Part shown: piece after piece, positions 52,390 through 61,123 of the stretch
Layout: each line of letters begins with the position of its first letter
Position numbering within the stretch: the stretch's first letter is position 1
From: Acetobacter pasteurianus subsp. pasteurianus LMG 1262 = NBRC 106471
Lineage (GTDB): Bacteria > Pseudomonadota > Alphaproteobacteria > Acetobacterales > Acetobacteraceae
Length of the DNA stretch: 64,000 nucleotides
Assembly (NCBI RefSeq): GCF_000285275.1
Contig: NZ_CADO01000067.1
Span: 1-64,000, forward strand
Direction: 5' to 3'
Program-made: the position numbers and the translations under genes
Notes under the pieces: model-generated
What the model was told of the DNA's origin: nothing
Databases searched by the model: none
What the model saw: only the letters and a program-made list of their open reading frames with translations

Positions 52390-53463
52390 ATGGATCTTTT
52401 AATCGCTCCTGGCACAGTTGATGTCAGCAAAGCTGATACTGCCCCAACAACAGGAACACCCGGTTGGGCAACGGATGGGGATCCGGTTAAGCAAATTGCA
52501 CGCACGGTTTTTCCTGCATATGCGTACAATGCCCTGTTGGCAGAGATATATAATGTTATTGTCGGAGCAAAATTAACTCCAGACAGAACTGATAATACGC
52601 AGCTGTTCAAGGCTATCAGTCAGATAGCTACAGGCTCTGAGAGTGCATACTTCCTCAAAAGCGGCGACACGGCTGCCTGGGTAACCTCCAACGGTTGGGT
52701 GGTGGCAGGAAACTCCCGTGTTATGTCGGGTGGCTCTGGAGCAGATGGGGCTATTCAGACTGGTGATTATGTATGGTCTGATGGAATAACGGCTTACGGC
52801 TATGGCAAGATGGCGTTTTCGCTATCTGTGACAGACGTAAATGGCAAAGGTAGTGATTACAGATCAGGCGGCCTTCTGCAGTTTACTGCATATGATGGCA
52901 CCCAAACGAACTTCTATTTTCGGGGCGACGGTTACATCTATGATCCGAGTGGAAATAAGTTTCTAAAGACTTCAGATCTAACGAATTCTCTTTCTGGATA
53001 TTTGGAGAATTATAATCCTGGTATCGCACTAGCTTTGCCGGGAACATCTTTATGCGTAAATCCGGCAGATGGTCGTGCCTATCTAGCGTATGCTGGGAAT
53101 ACAAAAATTGCGGCATTGGCATGGAATTCTGATCTAGTCGCTGAAAGCAGTGCGCGTGCTGAGGCAGATACTGCGTTGCAAAATTCCATCAATGGGAAAC
53201 AGCCTGCAGGAAACTATATTATCGGTCTCAGCGGCGGTAAACTTTTGCAGGATTTTGTAGTGGCCGTTGATAGCAGCGGCGTGCACGACATTACACTACC
53301 TCAAGCTCTGTCTTCTGCGCCAACGTCAGTTGTTATCAGTCACGGTTTGACAAATGGCAGCAACGCTTCTGTATCAGTTTTGGGCGGGTGGACAGCAACG
53401 GGGTTCCAAATTCAGACAAATGGGGCAACCAGCGTGAACTTTCTCGTATCAGGAACACCGTGA
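52390..53463 (+). CDS. Tail fibre protein
   Basis: 357 residues. The N-terminus (TPGWATDGDPVKQIARTVFP, AYAYNALLAEIYNVIVGAKL, TPDRTDNTQLFKAI) is the usual virion-attachment domain of Mu-like fibres. The middle is Gly/Asp-rich and beta-like; the C-terminal GGWTATGFQIQTNGATSVNF could be the receptor-binding end. Short for a fibre, consistent with several fibre genes here. Confidence 0.8.
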   Translation: MDLLIAPGTVDVSKADTAPTTGTPGWATDGDPVKQIARTVFPAYAYNALLAEIYNVIVGAKLTPDRTDNTQLFKAISQIATGSESAYFLKSGDTAAWVTSNGWVVAGNSRVMSGGSGADGAIQTGDYVWSDGITAYGYGKMAFSLSVTDVNGKGSDYRSGGLLQFTAYDGTQTNFYFRGDGYIYDPSGNKFLKTSDLTNSLSGYLENYNPGIALALPGTSLCVNPADGRAYLAYAGNTKIAALAWNSDLVAESSARAEADTALQNSINGKQPAGNYIIGLSGGKLLQDFVVAVDSSGVHDITLPQALSSAPTSVVISHGLTNGSNASVSVLGGWTATGFQIQTNGATSVNFLVSGTP

Positions 53464-53891
53464 TGACTGACGTGAAAACACTGTATCCCGATCGTTACTA
53501 TGCCAGTTACGACAAAACAGCCCAGCAGCCGTGCCGTGTAACGGGTTGGTATGATACGTGGGTAATGTCCAATCTGGCGAATGTACCATCAGCGTCCGAT
53601 ATGATACCTGTGTCACCTGAAGATTGGGCAGATGAGACATCATTCCGTCTACCTCTGGGTAAAGGTATTTTGGACGGTGTAATTGTCGATTATACGCCTC
53701 CCGCCACTACTGATCTGAAAACAGAAGCTACTGCAGCTTTGGCAGGTGCTCGGTCATATGTGCTTAACGCTTATACGATTAAAAACGCGGCTACTCCTGA
53801 ATCGTGGATAACTTATCTCAATGCTCTGGAGGCAATTGAAAATGGCACAGATATAACCTCAACAGTGTTGCCGCAGGCACCTACTGCATGA
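53463..53891 (+). CDS. Tail fibre assembly-like protein
   Basis: 142 residues from MTDVKTLYPDRYYASYDKTA. QQPCRVTGWYDTWVMSNLAN and the helical C-terminus resemble Tfa/fibre chaperones. The start overlaps the fibre gene stop by 1 bp; the longer open frame runs through the fibre gene and is rejected. Confidence 0.65.
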   Translation: MTDVKTLYPDRYYASYDKTAQQPCRVTGWYDTWVMSNLANVPSASDMIPVSPEDWADETSFRLPLGKGILDGVIVDYTPPATTDLKTEATAALAGARSYVLNAYTIKNAATPESWITYLNALEAIENGTDITSTVLPQAPTA

Positions 53892-54511
53892 GGCCATTGT
53901 CATCTCCAATATGGCAGCCATCAATTTCTAGGACATTGATCCTGCCAGCGCCTAGTTTGCTGCGTTCTGCGCCAACATATCCGTCGTCTTTGTTAGTTTG
54001 GCCAAAGAAAAACAGTGCAGAGAACTTTGATTTTTCTCTTGATGCGTCTGAGGTTCTGCGAGGAACGAACGATTACATAGCTCATGTTTCTGCTTCGGTC
54101 ACAACGGCGCAAGGGCTCTCCACAGATATATCTGTTTCATGGTGCAGCATTGTGAATGGGTTGGCTTGCGTTTTCTTGGGAGGAGGTGAGCCGGGGACAA
54201 CGCAAACAGTCAATTTAGAAATAACAACGCAGCAAGGGCGTGTAATTTCTCAGGATGTTTTTATTGCTATTGTCAGCGGCGTGGCCAGCGCTGCCAAACC
54301 AGTTCCAGCCCTCTCAGACGGAACTCCTGTGCCTCCCAATGCCTTGCGGCTTCCGGACAAATCCATTCTGGCCCTAGATAGCAGTCATACTAATCAGATT
54401 TCGTTAGATCGCCTGCTGTCAACTGATGGCACGCATTTAACATCCTCATCCGGCGTAGATCTTCTGAACCAGATTTTTCAGACCCGGACGGACGTTCTTC
54501 TTATCGCATAA
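53888..54511 (+). CDS. Fibre-tail adaptor-like protein
   Basis: 207 residues. LPAPSLLRSAPTYPSSLLVW, FDFSLDASEVLRGTNDYIAH, GGEPGTTQTVNLEITTQQGR suit the small beta-sandwich phage fibre-tail adaptors. Overlaps the upstream gene by 4 bp. Confidence 0.6.
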   Translation: MRPLSSPIWQPSISRTLILPAPSLLRSAPTYPSSLLVWPKKNSAENFDFSLDASEVLRGTNDYIAHVSASVTTAQGLSTDISVSWCSIVNGLACVFLGGGEPGTTQTVNLEITTQQGRVISQDVFIAIVSGVASAAKPVPALSDGTPVPPNALRLPDKSILALDSSHTNQISLDRLLSTDGTHLTSSSGVDLLNQIFQTRTDVLLIA

Positions 54512-54524
54512 TCAGGAGGTGCCA

Positions 54525-55247
54525 TTGTCTGGCACAACTCAATCGGGAACCCCGATCAGCAGCTTGCCGCGGGCGAGTGCTGTATCCGGTACGGACACAC
54601 TTGTGGGTGTTGTTACATCAGGTGGCACGACGCAAGCAGAACAGATTCCTGTTTCTGTTTTGGCTCAGGGTATTTCAGAAACTATCGGTTTGTCGGATGC
54701 AGTAAGTTCGGCTCAGGCAGCTGCAGCAACAGCCGCAGCGCAAGCAGAACAGGCAACCGAGAATGCAGCCAATGGCGTAAACGCAGCACGCGGTAAAGCC
54801 AACGGTGTGGCTGCTTTGGACGCAAGCGGCAATCTGGCGCTGACAGACGGCACGACTTTGCAACCTGCATTGGCTGTTACACCTGCCACACAGACGCAGG
54901 CAGCCACGCTTAAGCCGCTTTTAACACTGGACGAAAGCACAAAAATACGCACGGCATCTGGTGATCTGGATCTTTCTGAAATGGCTACGGCCATGCAGGA
55001 CGATGATTACCTGACTGTTTTGGGTGGCGCTGTAGTGGCGCGGCCTAGCGTTACGGGCACTATTCCTGCCGATTTCACCGTGAACGGGAATGTGTATATC
55101 GCGCCTGCGTCCTACACCAGCAATCCTTCATCTCTGCCTGCTGGCCTGTCTGTTGATGCCGATACCGGAATTGTTCTGACAGACGGCAGCGTTTTCTTCC
55201 CTAACACAATCAATAATGTCGGCGTGCTTTGCGCCGTTTCGGAGTAA
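54525..55247 (+). CDS. Fibre/host-recognition protein
   Basis: 240 residues. A TTG start at 54525 is chosen because AGGAGG at 54514-54519 ends 5 bp before it; the GTG at 54519 overlaps the ribosome site. N-terminus SLPRASAVSGTDTLVGVVTS, then an Ala-rich coiled coil (AQAAAATAAAQAEQATENAA) and a beta-rich C-terminus. Probably a structural fibre component. Confidence 0.65.
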   Translation: MSGTTQSGTPISSLPRASAVSGTDTLVGVVTSGGTTQAEQIPVSVLAQGISETIGLSDAVSSAQAAAATAAAQAEQATENAANGVNAARGKANGVAALDASGNLALTDGTTLQPALAVTPATQTQAATLKPLLTLDESTKIRTASGDLDLSEMATAMQDDDYLTVLGGAVVARPSVTGTIPADFTVNGNVYIAPASYTSNPSSLPAGLSVDADTGIVLTDGSVFFPNTINNVGVLCAVSE

Positions 55248-55254
55248 TTTTACA

Positions 55255-56283
55255 ATGGCCACAACTTACGGTGCACCTACGAACCTTGACCTTTCTGCTT
55301 GTTCTGTAACTGCCACTGGTGGCACGGCCAGCCAAACGCTTGCCGATCTGGGCAAAGCGGTTGGGGATAATGCGGCTGCGGTAGCAACGGCAAACAGCAA
55401 TGCGTCCACAGCCAATACAAACGCACAGGCAGCGCAGACTGATGCCGCCGCGGCTAAGGCGGCTGTTGACGGTTTGGGCGACACTTACGTTGCAAAAACA
55501 TCTGTAGGCGTTGCCAACGGTGTTGCTGGTTTGGCTGCTGATAGCAGTCTCGTTGTTCCCTGCACGGCGGACAATAACGAGAACCCTGTTTTGAGCTTTG
55601 GTTATGGCACCAATACTATTGGTACAGGTGGCTCAGTTCGCGTTATTTATAATGGTACGGTTGGAACGATGCAGGACTATCTGAACTGGAGCAATCCCGA
55701 TGGCAGTGCAACATTTGGCCGTTACCTCGACGGCACCGTTTTGACAGGTCGATCTTCTGGTTCTTTGAATATTGGTGTTGCTGCACAGCCCGTTAATACG
55801 GTGTATTCACATAATGCAGCCGTGGTAACTTCGGATGCATCTGCCAAAACCATCGCGGGGCTTCTGACTGACACGTCCTATGCAGATGGTCAGAAACTTG
55901 TCGCCGCACTGGCAACGGTTAAGCCAACTGTGTATCAGCTTAATGCGTCCATTGCCGAAAAAGGCGCGGCAGCAGCACGTTACCACGTCGGTTACATTGC
56001 ACAGGACGTTGAAGCCGCTATCACGGCAGCAGGACTGGACCCGTCAAAATTCGCTTTGTGGACAAAGACTGCCCTGTTCACAGTGACAGAAAATACAGAC
56101 GGCACGCTCAAGCAGACGGCAACGGTCGATACCTCTGGCAATCAGCAGTATATCCAGATGCTGCGGTATGAAGAAATCTTCCCGGTTATTTTGGCTGGTC
56201 TCTCTGCTCAGGTTTCTGAGCTTGTAAACCGCGTTACTGCTCTTGAAAGTGCAGGTAAAGCAGCCACCGGAGGCGCAGCCTAA
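55255..56283 (+). CDS. Tail fibre with S74 intramolecular chaperone
   Basis: 342 residues. The Ala-rich coiled coil (about 30-75) is followed by a beta-rich shaft. From about residue 195, VTSDASAKTIAGLLTDTSYA, KPTVYQLNASIAEKG, RYHVGYIAQDVEAAITAAGL is a peptidase S74 chaperone, which trimerises the shaft and cleaves itself off before the Ser of the Ser-Asp pair. The cleaved fibre would be about 195 residues. Met at 55255 fits the previous gene's stop. Confidence 0.8.
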   Translation: MATTYGAPTNLDLSACSVTATGGTASQTLADLGKAVGDNAAAVATANSNASTANTNAQAAQTDAAAAKAAVDGLGDTYVAKTSVGVANGVAGLAADSSLVVPCTADNNENPVLSFGYGTNTIGTGGSVRVIYNGTVGTMQDYLNWSNPDGSATFGRYLDGTVLTGRSSGSLNIGVAAQPVNTVYSHNAAVVTSDASAKTIAGLLTDTSYADGQKLVAALATVKPTVYQLNASIAEKGAAAARYHVGYIAQDVEAAITAAGLDPSKFALWTKTALFTVTENTDGTLKQTATVDTSGNQQYIQMLRYEEIFPVILAGLSAQVSELVNRVTALESAGKAATGGAA

Positions 56284-56693
56284 TGACAACCCTGCTTGAT
56301 TTTTCAGCAGGGGTGGCAACCGGAGCAGGTGGAAACACTCTCTCCGGCGGTCAGATTGTGGACGCTGTAACAAGCGGCACATCCATCTTGACCAAGCTGA
56401 ACCCCGGCGCTTCTTGTGATCTGCCATTCGCAAAACGTGGCAACATTGGATACCGCATTCTTCCCGATCAGGACTGCGCTCTTTCTGTATCTGGCGGCAA
56501 TGTCGGCGAATTGCAGACCATGCGTATTCTCATCCAGCAGCCGTTTGGCGGGAATTGTGAAATAACATGGCCTGATAACGTAATCTGGCCCTCAGGCGCT
56601 CCATTTGTGGATAGCCGTATTGGGGCCGTTTGCTGTGTGGAAATCATGTGGGATGGCGCATCCCGTTACTACGGGAGGCTGATCTTTGGCTAA
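56283..56693 (+). CDS. Hypothetical fibre-region protein
   Basis: 136 residues, beta-rich: GGNTLSGGQIVDAVTSGTSI, AKRGNIGYRILPDQDCALSV, CCVEIMWDGASRYYGRLIFG. Resembles short receptor-binding or tip proteins but is not identified. Overlaps both neighbours. Confidence 0.6.
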   Translation: MTTLLDFSAGVATGAGGNTLSGGQIVDAVTSGTSILTKLNPGASCDLPFAKRGNIGYRILPDQDCALSVSGGNVGELQTMRILIQQPFGGNCEITWPDNVIWPSGAPFVDSRIGAVCCVEIMWDGASRYYGRLIFG

Positions 56694-58074
56694 AGTAGCA
56701 CAACCCACAACAGGGTTTGTAAATAATGGAACCCTTGTCCAGATTGGTGCAAATAATACCTCTGCACAGTGGGACTATATTTCCGTTCCCAACCCGGCTG
56801 CCCCGTGGCGTATTCTGATTGAGGGCGATCTGCCCACAACCAGCACCACCCCAAATATGTCGGTGACGTTTTTTGAGGGGAAAACGCCGCTCTTTTCCGC
56901 GTCCGGAACTTGGCAGACACAAGGCCAATCCTCTCAGGCCGCGCTTAAACAGAACTGGAAGCTGAAACTAAAAAACGCAGACACAGGGAATAAACTGGCT
57001 CTGCGTATCGGTGACTGGTTCCCCATGACCAGCGTTACCTTGAAGGGATACGGGACAGACCGCACGCTTGTTCGGGACAGTCTCACAACGGCGATCTGGC
57101 GCGATATGCGTAAAAACCCCGATGGGGTTATGGCTCCTTTATCTGCCTATCAATATTTCGATAGCACTGATCTGGGAACACATACATCCGCACTGTTTAC
57201 AACGGCTGGCTTTCCTGCAGAACTCTGGCAGAATGGCGTATTCCTTGGCCTGTATGTCCTGCGCTCCCCGGCTGATTTGCCCGATTACCTGATGGACGAG
57301 GACAATAACCAGCACGTATTGATCCAGCCCCAACATGCCGGGAATATCTGGACTGGCACATTTAACTCTACCGAATGGACAGTCCAGTCCCCAGCAATTT
57401 CTGGCTATGACGATCAGGACGATATTTCCACAACAGCCCCAGACATCAACGCCGCATGTGCGCGGATTGTGAAGTGGTTTGGTGATTGTGTTGCTGGTGC
57501 CGTTGATGCCCGTGCAACGTATTGGCAATACATTGATCTCAAATCGTTTCTTGATTACGTGCTGATCTGTGAACTGGCTGGTTCGTATGATAGTATGCAG
57601 AATAACTTTGAACTGGGCAGTTGGAACGCCAGTGCCACATCGGGCATCTGGCATATGTGGCTTTACGATTGCGATGAAACGTGGGGCCTCATTACCAACG
57701 TGGGGGGCACCCAATCAGACGCCGATCAAATCGGTTGGGTTATGGAAAACCCGAATGGGTACAGCTTCCAGAACCCCGGCTTTTTCAAACTGATGCACTC
57801 CGTTTTCCGTCCTGAACTGCGGGCACGATGGGCCGAACTGCGGGATGCCGGGATCATTGATGCTGCCAGCATTAAGCGGTGGATTGCTGAATATGTCGGG
57901 TTTATTGACCCCACAATGATGGCGCAGGATTTGGCTAATTGGAACCTAACAGGCCCAACAGGATCTATTAACGTGGCCCAAAATCTTGAAAAAGAGTCTG
58001 TAAGCTACATCATGAACTATGCAGAAACCCGCATTGCATGGATTGATGCACAATGGGGCTATAGCGGCGCATAA
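56686..58074 (+). CDS. CotH-like protein (putative atypical kinase)
   Basis: 462 residues. After a beta-rich N-terminus come ALKQNWKLKLKNADTGNKLA and LVRDSLTTAIWRDM, then FPAELWQNGVFLGLYVLRSP, and near 320 HMWLYDCDETWGLITNVGG. This series (K.nWK.k...; R..L...; ELW.NG...G.Y; W..D.D...G) is the CotH kinase-like pattern. CotH proteins are atypical protein kinases phosphorylating coat proteins. The first 35 residues look like those of adjacent fibre proteins. Phosphorylation of a virion protein or host surface component is possible but unproven. Confidence 0.7.
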   Translation: MAKVAQPTTGFVNNGTLVQIGANNTSAQWDYISVPNPAAPWRILIEGDLPTTSTTPNMSVTFFEGKTPLFSASGTWQTQGQSSQAALKQNWKLKLKNADTGNKLALRIGDWFPMTSVTLKGYGTDRTLVRDSLTTAIWRDMRKNPDGVMAPLSAYQYFDSTDLGTHTSALFTTAGFPAELWQNGVFLGLYVLRSPADLPDYLMDEDNNQHVLIQPQHAGNIWTGTFNSTEWTVQSPAISGYDDQDDISTTAPDINAACARIVKWFGDCVAGAVDARATYWQYIDLKSFLDYVLICELAGSYDSMQNNFELGSWNASATSGIWHMWLYDCDETWGLITNVGGTQSDADQIGWVMENPNGYSFQNPGFFKLMHSVFRPELRARWAELRDAGIIDAASIKRWIAEYVGFIDPTMMAQDLANWNLTGPTGSINVAQNLEKESVSYIMNYAETRIAWIDAQWGYSGA

Positions 58075-58123
58075 CCGCATGGGTTGCCTTTAAACGGGCA
58101 GCCCGTTTTTCTCGGACAAAAGA

Positions 58124-58693
58124 ATGACAGATGAACAGAGCGCGGGCACCTCCTGCGTGGCTGATGGTGACCTGCGCCAAATTGTTGCCGGTCATGGTCG
58201 GCGTCTGGATGGGCTTGAGGATGATGTAGATACCCTTAAGTCTGGCCAGAGATCCATGATGGATCGACTGATTTCCATTGAAGCACAGGGTCAGGAGCGG
58301 GAACGGAACAGGGCGCAGGAATCTGCCCAGAACCGTGCGGCAATCACCACACTTTCCCAGCAACTTGCAGCACAAAATGGAGCGCAGCAGGAACGCAACC
58401 GCATTGAGCAGCAAAAGCTTCTGCAGGCTCAGACAGATGCGGCGCGTGCCCAGAAATCTGAGGCGGATGCCAATGCAGCAGCAGCAAAGATCAAATACTG
58501 GATTGCCATAGCTGGCTTCTTGGTGGGCGTTATTGCTGCTGTGGGCGGAATGCTTCTTTCCAGTCAGACATGGGATGATTACGCGTTCGGAGATGTACAG
58601 TTCCTGCATCGGAAACATCCTCCCACACAGCCCAAACCTCAGCCACAGGAAACACAGTTCATTCTGCCCCCACGCGAAATGGAGGCGGCATGA
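58124..58693 (+). CDS. Coiled-coil membrane protein of the lysis region
   Basis: 189 residues. A long coiled coil (about 20-120; ERNRIEQQKLLQAQTDAARA) precedes one transmembrane helix (YWIAIAGFLVGVIAAVGGML), then a Pro/Gln-rich end. The form would suit a spanin-like or holin-accessory part, but with the coiled coil N-terminal the topology is not that of Rz. Overlaps the lysozyme-like gene by 4 bp. Confidence 0.6.
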   Translation: MTDEQSAGTSCVADGDLRQIVAGHGRRLDGLEDDVDTLKSGQRSMMDRLISIEAQGQERERNRAQESAQNRAAITTLSQQLAAQNGAQQERNRIEQQKLLQAQTDAARAQKSEADANAAAAKIKYWIAIAGFLVGVIAAVGGMLLSSQTWDDYAFGDVQFLHRKHPPTQPKPQPQETQFILPPREMEAA

Positions 58694-59178
58694 GTACTAA
58701 AAATGTGTGGGGTGCAAATCTCTCTGTCATCAAGCACCTGACCATTCTTCCGGCATTGGAAGCTATCAACCTTGGTGGGAATGCCGCCGTTAATCTGGTG
58801 ACAGGCACAGGGCTTGTTGAAAGCGGGTTTATACATGACCGGCAAATCAATGGGCCTGCGCTGGGCTGGTTCCAGATGGAACCCAGAACACACGATGATA
58901 TCTGGCTGAACTTTTTGCGTTACCGGCCTGATCTTGCCAATCGCATTCTAGCTGCAAGCAGTTTGACTGGTCTGCCTGAAGCGGAAAACCTTGTGCAGAA
59001 CAGGGCTTATTCAGCCTGCATGTGCAGAGTGCAATATCTGCGCACTGCTGAGCCATTGCCTTCGTCCACAGATGCAGCAGCCCTCAGCGCCTATCACAAG
59101 CGGTATTACAACACCGCGCTTGGGCAGGCCAATGCCGCCGCCAACACTTCTCTATTCCAGCAGGCCATCAATGCATGA
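58690..59178 (+). CDS. Lysozyme/transglycosylase-like endolysin
   Basis: 162 residues. NLVTGTGLVESGFIHDRQIN with a likely catalytic Glu, followed by GPALGWFQMEPRTHDDIWL, is a lysozyme-fold active site. There is no signal peptide, so export would need the holin. The C-terminus AAALSAYHKRYYNTALGQAN is common to this phage family. Cuts peptidoglycan at lysis (inference from position and fold). Confidence 0.7.
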   Translation: MSTKNVWGANLSVIKHLTILPALEAINLGGNAAVNLVTGTGLVESGFIHDRQINGPALGWFQMEPRTHDDIWLNFLRYRPDLANRILAASSLTGLPEAENLVQNRAYSACMCRVQYLRTAEPLPSSTDAAALSAYHKRYYNTALGQANAAANTSLFQQAINA

Positions 59179-59241
59179 GGCGGATTCTTCTACCGCTTAT
59201 TCGCCAGCTGGCATGGCAGTTACTTAGAAAGGACAAAGACG

Positions 59242-59412
59242 GTGTTTCTCACCGAAACCGAATGCGAGCGCATAGCCAAACGCACCGCAGATATTGTGCT
59301 GGCCGAACTGCGCCGCGACATCCATCGCAGCCCCAACGGGAACCTCATGATTGAGGTGGTGGAAGTCAACACACTGCCTGTCAGTTTGCGGGGAGGGGTA
59401 TCGCATGACTGA
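59242..59412 (+). CDS. Small lysis-region protein
   Basis: 56 residues with a GTG start at 59242 after AGAAAGGACAAAG. FLTETECERIAKRTADIVLA, ELRRDIHRSPNGNLMIEVVE. Its end overlaps the holin-like gene by 8 bp. Not recognised. Confidence 0.55.
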   Translation: MFLTETECERIAKRTADIVLAELRRDIHRSPNGNLMIEVVEVNTLPVSLRGGVSHD

Positions 59413-59755
59413 CACACCCACAAAAACCAACATTGCCCAGACCGCCAAGGCCGTTGCTGCGGGCTTATCCATGCCTACGCTTATTGCTGCCCTGCCGCAG
59501 CCGGAAGCAACGTGGGCGCTTTATGCTTGTGTTGTGTTTGCCTCAGCAGGATTTGCGGCAACCCTGATCCCGCTTCCGGCCAATCAGTCTGGCAAGCTAT
59601 GGCTGGTTTACCGGATCATCAACCTCCTTGCTCTTAACTGGAAGTACGCAGCCAACGCAGCCGTCATGCTGCGCGGTGCAGCGTCCTCCAAATCTGAACC
59701 GCCCAAAGCTGGGCCCGGTTCCGTTGTTACCATTCCGAAAGACGATACGAAATGA
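59405..59755 (+). CDS. Holin-like membrane protein
   Basis: 116 residues with two hydrophobic segments (ALYACVVFASAGFAATLIPL and LWLVYRIINLLALNWKYAAN), polar ends and a charged C-terminus. Follows the endolysin gene and overlaps the lipoprotein gene by 4 bp, so a holin is likely. Confidence 0.65.
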   Translation: MTDTPTKTNIAQTAKAVAAGLSMPTLIAALPQPEATWALYACVVFASAGFAATLIPLPANQSGKLWLVYRIINLLALNWKYAANAAVMLRGAASSKSEPPKAGPGSVVTIPKDDTK

Positions 59756-60132
59756 AGAAAGTATTTCTCGCTCTGGGGCTGCTGCCTCTTCTAACTGCCT
59801 GTGCCGATACCTCACAGGGTAAATTGCGCCAAGCTGTTTACGATGTGGACAGTGCCGACCATGTGCTGGCCAACCCGATGCCGGATGTAATGGCAGGTAA
59901 GGTGCCCGGCGTGGCGCTGACCGATACTCAGAAGGCCATTGCCAAGCGGGCAAGCCAGACCGTGTTCAATGAAATCCAGTCTCTGGAAACCTCCATTGAG
60001 GGTGGCAACAGCATTACTGATACAGCAGTATCTGCCTTACAGACAGATTTCGCATCATTCGAAACCTGCTGGGCAGGCCTGAAAACCGGCACCACGCCGG
60101 ATGCCTGCGCAGCCATTGGCGGGAGCAAATAA
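59752..60132 (+). CDS. Lipoprotein of the lysis cassette
   Basis: 126 residues. The signal peptide MKKVFLALGLLPLLTAC has a lipobox (LTAC), so the mature protein is lipidated at Cys17. The rest is helical. Location beside holin and endolysin suggests an outer-membrane spanin-like function, but the length is larger than most o-spanins. Confidence 0.7.
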   Translation: MKKVFLALGLLPLLTACADTSQGKLRQAVYDVDSADHVLANPMPDVMAGKVPGVALTDTQKAIAKRASQTVFNEIQSLETSIEGGNSITDTAVSALQTDFASFETCWAGLKTGTTPDACAAIGGSK

Positions 60133-60133
60133 C

Positions 60134-60334
60134 ATGAACGCAGCAGAAACCAGCGCCATCCTTGGCGTAGTTGGCACCGTGGTTGGTCTGGCCGAGAAAT
60201 ACGGGCCAGAAGTTTACGAAACGGTGAAAGAGGCCATTGAACAGTCCAAAAGCAAGACCGGTCCGAGCGTGGCGGATATTCAGGCTATCTTCGCCAAATG
60301 TAAGGCTGATAACGCGGCCATCCAGTCCGCATGA
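60134..60334 (+). CDS. Small helical lysis-region protein
   Basis: 66 residues: AETSAILGVVGTVVGLAEKY (weakly hydrophobic), then VYETVKEAIEQSKSKTGPSV. Starts just after the lipoprotein gene and overlaps the next by 4 bp. Function unknown. Confidence 0.6.
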   Translation: MNAAETSAILGVVGTVVGLAEKYGPEVYETVKEAIEQSKSKTGPSVADIQAIFAKCKADNAAIQSA

Positions 60335-60453
60335 CGCCGGATTTTGAGTGCGGCATGATTGTTGGTGGCGGGGGAGTTTTCCTCGCCACCATTATCTTTG
60401 TTGTAGGCTGGCACGCGCTGGTGGTGCGGTCTGATTTTTGGCGGAATAGTTAG
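60331..60453 (+). CDS. Tiny membrane protein
   Basis: 40 residues, MTPDFECGMIVGGGGVFLAT then IIFVVGWHALVVRSDFWRNS: one transmembrane helix. ATGA overlap with the preceding stop supports translation. Possibly part of the lysis cassette. Confidence 0.5.
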   Translation: MTPDFECGMIVGGGGVFLATIIFVVGWHALVVRSDFWRNS

Positions 60454-60460
60454 GGAAAAA

Positions 60461-60769
60461 TTAGCTAGTCATACCAACAGCTTGCCGCAACATATCGTTA
60501 ACTCTGCGCTGCCAACCGGGGCCATCCTGCTTCAGCCTGTCAATCAAATCAGGATCAAGCCGGATAGATACCAGCCTTTTGGTAGGTGCTTTTTGTGGCC
60601 CGCGCACCCTGCGCTGCGCTGCTAGTTCTGGCACGGCTACGGATGCGGGTTTGGCATTGAAGAAATCCTCAGCAGTCAACTCCGGGCTATCTGCATCCAG
60701 AGATATACCCCGATTGATCAGGGCATCTTCCTCATCCGTAGGCATGATAAATTCAGGTTTGCGCGGCAT
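60461..60769 (-). CDS. brnA: BrnA antitoxin
   Basis: 102 residues from MPRKPEFIMPTDEEDALINR. The C-terminus, TKRLVSIRLDPDLIDRLKQD, GPGWQRRVNDMLRQAVG, is the BrnA DNA-binding and dimerisation domain. It neutralises BrnT and represses its own promoter. Its start overlaps the brnT stop by 17 bp, and it points opposite to the late genes. Confidence 0.88.
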   Translation of the reverse strand: MPRKPEFIMPTDEEDALINRGISLDADSPELTAEDFFNAKPASVAVPELAAQRRVRGPQKAPTKRLVSIRLDPDLIDRLKQDGPGWQRRVNDMLRQAVGMTS

Positions 60770-61016
60770 AGAGCTTTGCCTCCCGTTTGTTGGCCTTTCG
60801 CAGGCTGATGATGCGGACGATACGTGTTTCAATGCTGAAAACCAGCACATGCAGGCGGAGATTGATTGGGGCAACGGCAATGAGGCGGGGCTCATTTGCG
60901 CTGCGGCTTGTCATGACGAGCGCCATATCCCACTCGAAGTTTTCAGCAGCAGAAAAATCAACGCCATGCTTGGCGATGTTGCTCTGGCGCTTTGCTTCGT
61001 CCCAATCGTATCTCAT
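60753..61016 (-). CDS. brnT: BrnT toxin
   Basis: 87 residues: MRYDWDEAKRQSNIAKHGVD, FSAAENFEWD, then beta strands LRLHVLVFSIETRIVRIISL and RKANKREAKLY. This is the BrnT RelE-like ribonuclease, with the W-D-x-x-K and KHGV-F marks. The frame opens 81 bp upstream, but this Met gives the family start and follows the operator. Confidence 0.9.
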   Translation of the reverse strand: MRYDWDEAKRQSNIAKHGVDFSAAENFEWDMALVMTSRSANEPRLIAVAPINLRLHVLVFSIETRIVRIISLRKANKREAKLYAAQT

Positions 61017-61021
61017 GTAAA

Positions 61022-61033
61022 TTGTATATACAA
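61022..61033 (-). promoter_or_regulatory. Candidate BrnA operator
   Basis: Perfect 12-bp palindrome TTGTATATACAA, 5 bp before the brnT start, with a related TTGTATATATAT at 61053-61064. A site here would allow the autoregulation known for BrnA. Confidence 0.6.
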
Positions 61034-61123
61034 ATAGATGATTTATGACAAGCAAATTGTATATATATATTTTACCTAATTTAAGGGGGCTGCCCAACTA
61101 TTTATGGAGGCAGTAATTATAAA

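Noticed and set aside
53388-53462. N-terminal extension of the fibre-assembly-like gene
   Set aside because: Lies wholly inside the fibre gene; the ATG at 53463 fits the 1-bp overlap seen in this operon.
52390-58074. Diversity-generating retroelement in the fibre region
   Set aside because: No reverse transcriptase gene and no template/variable repeat pair was seen.
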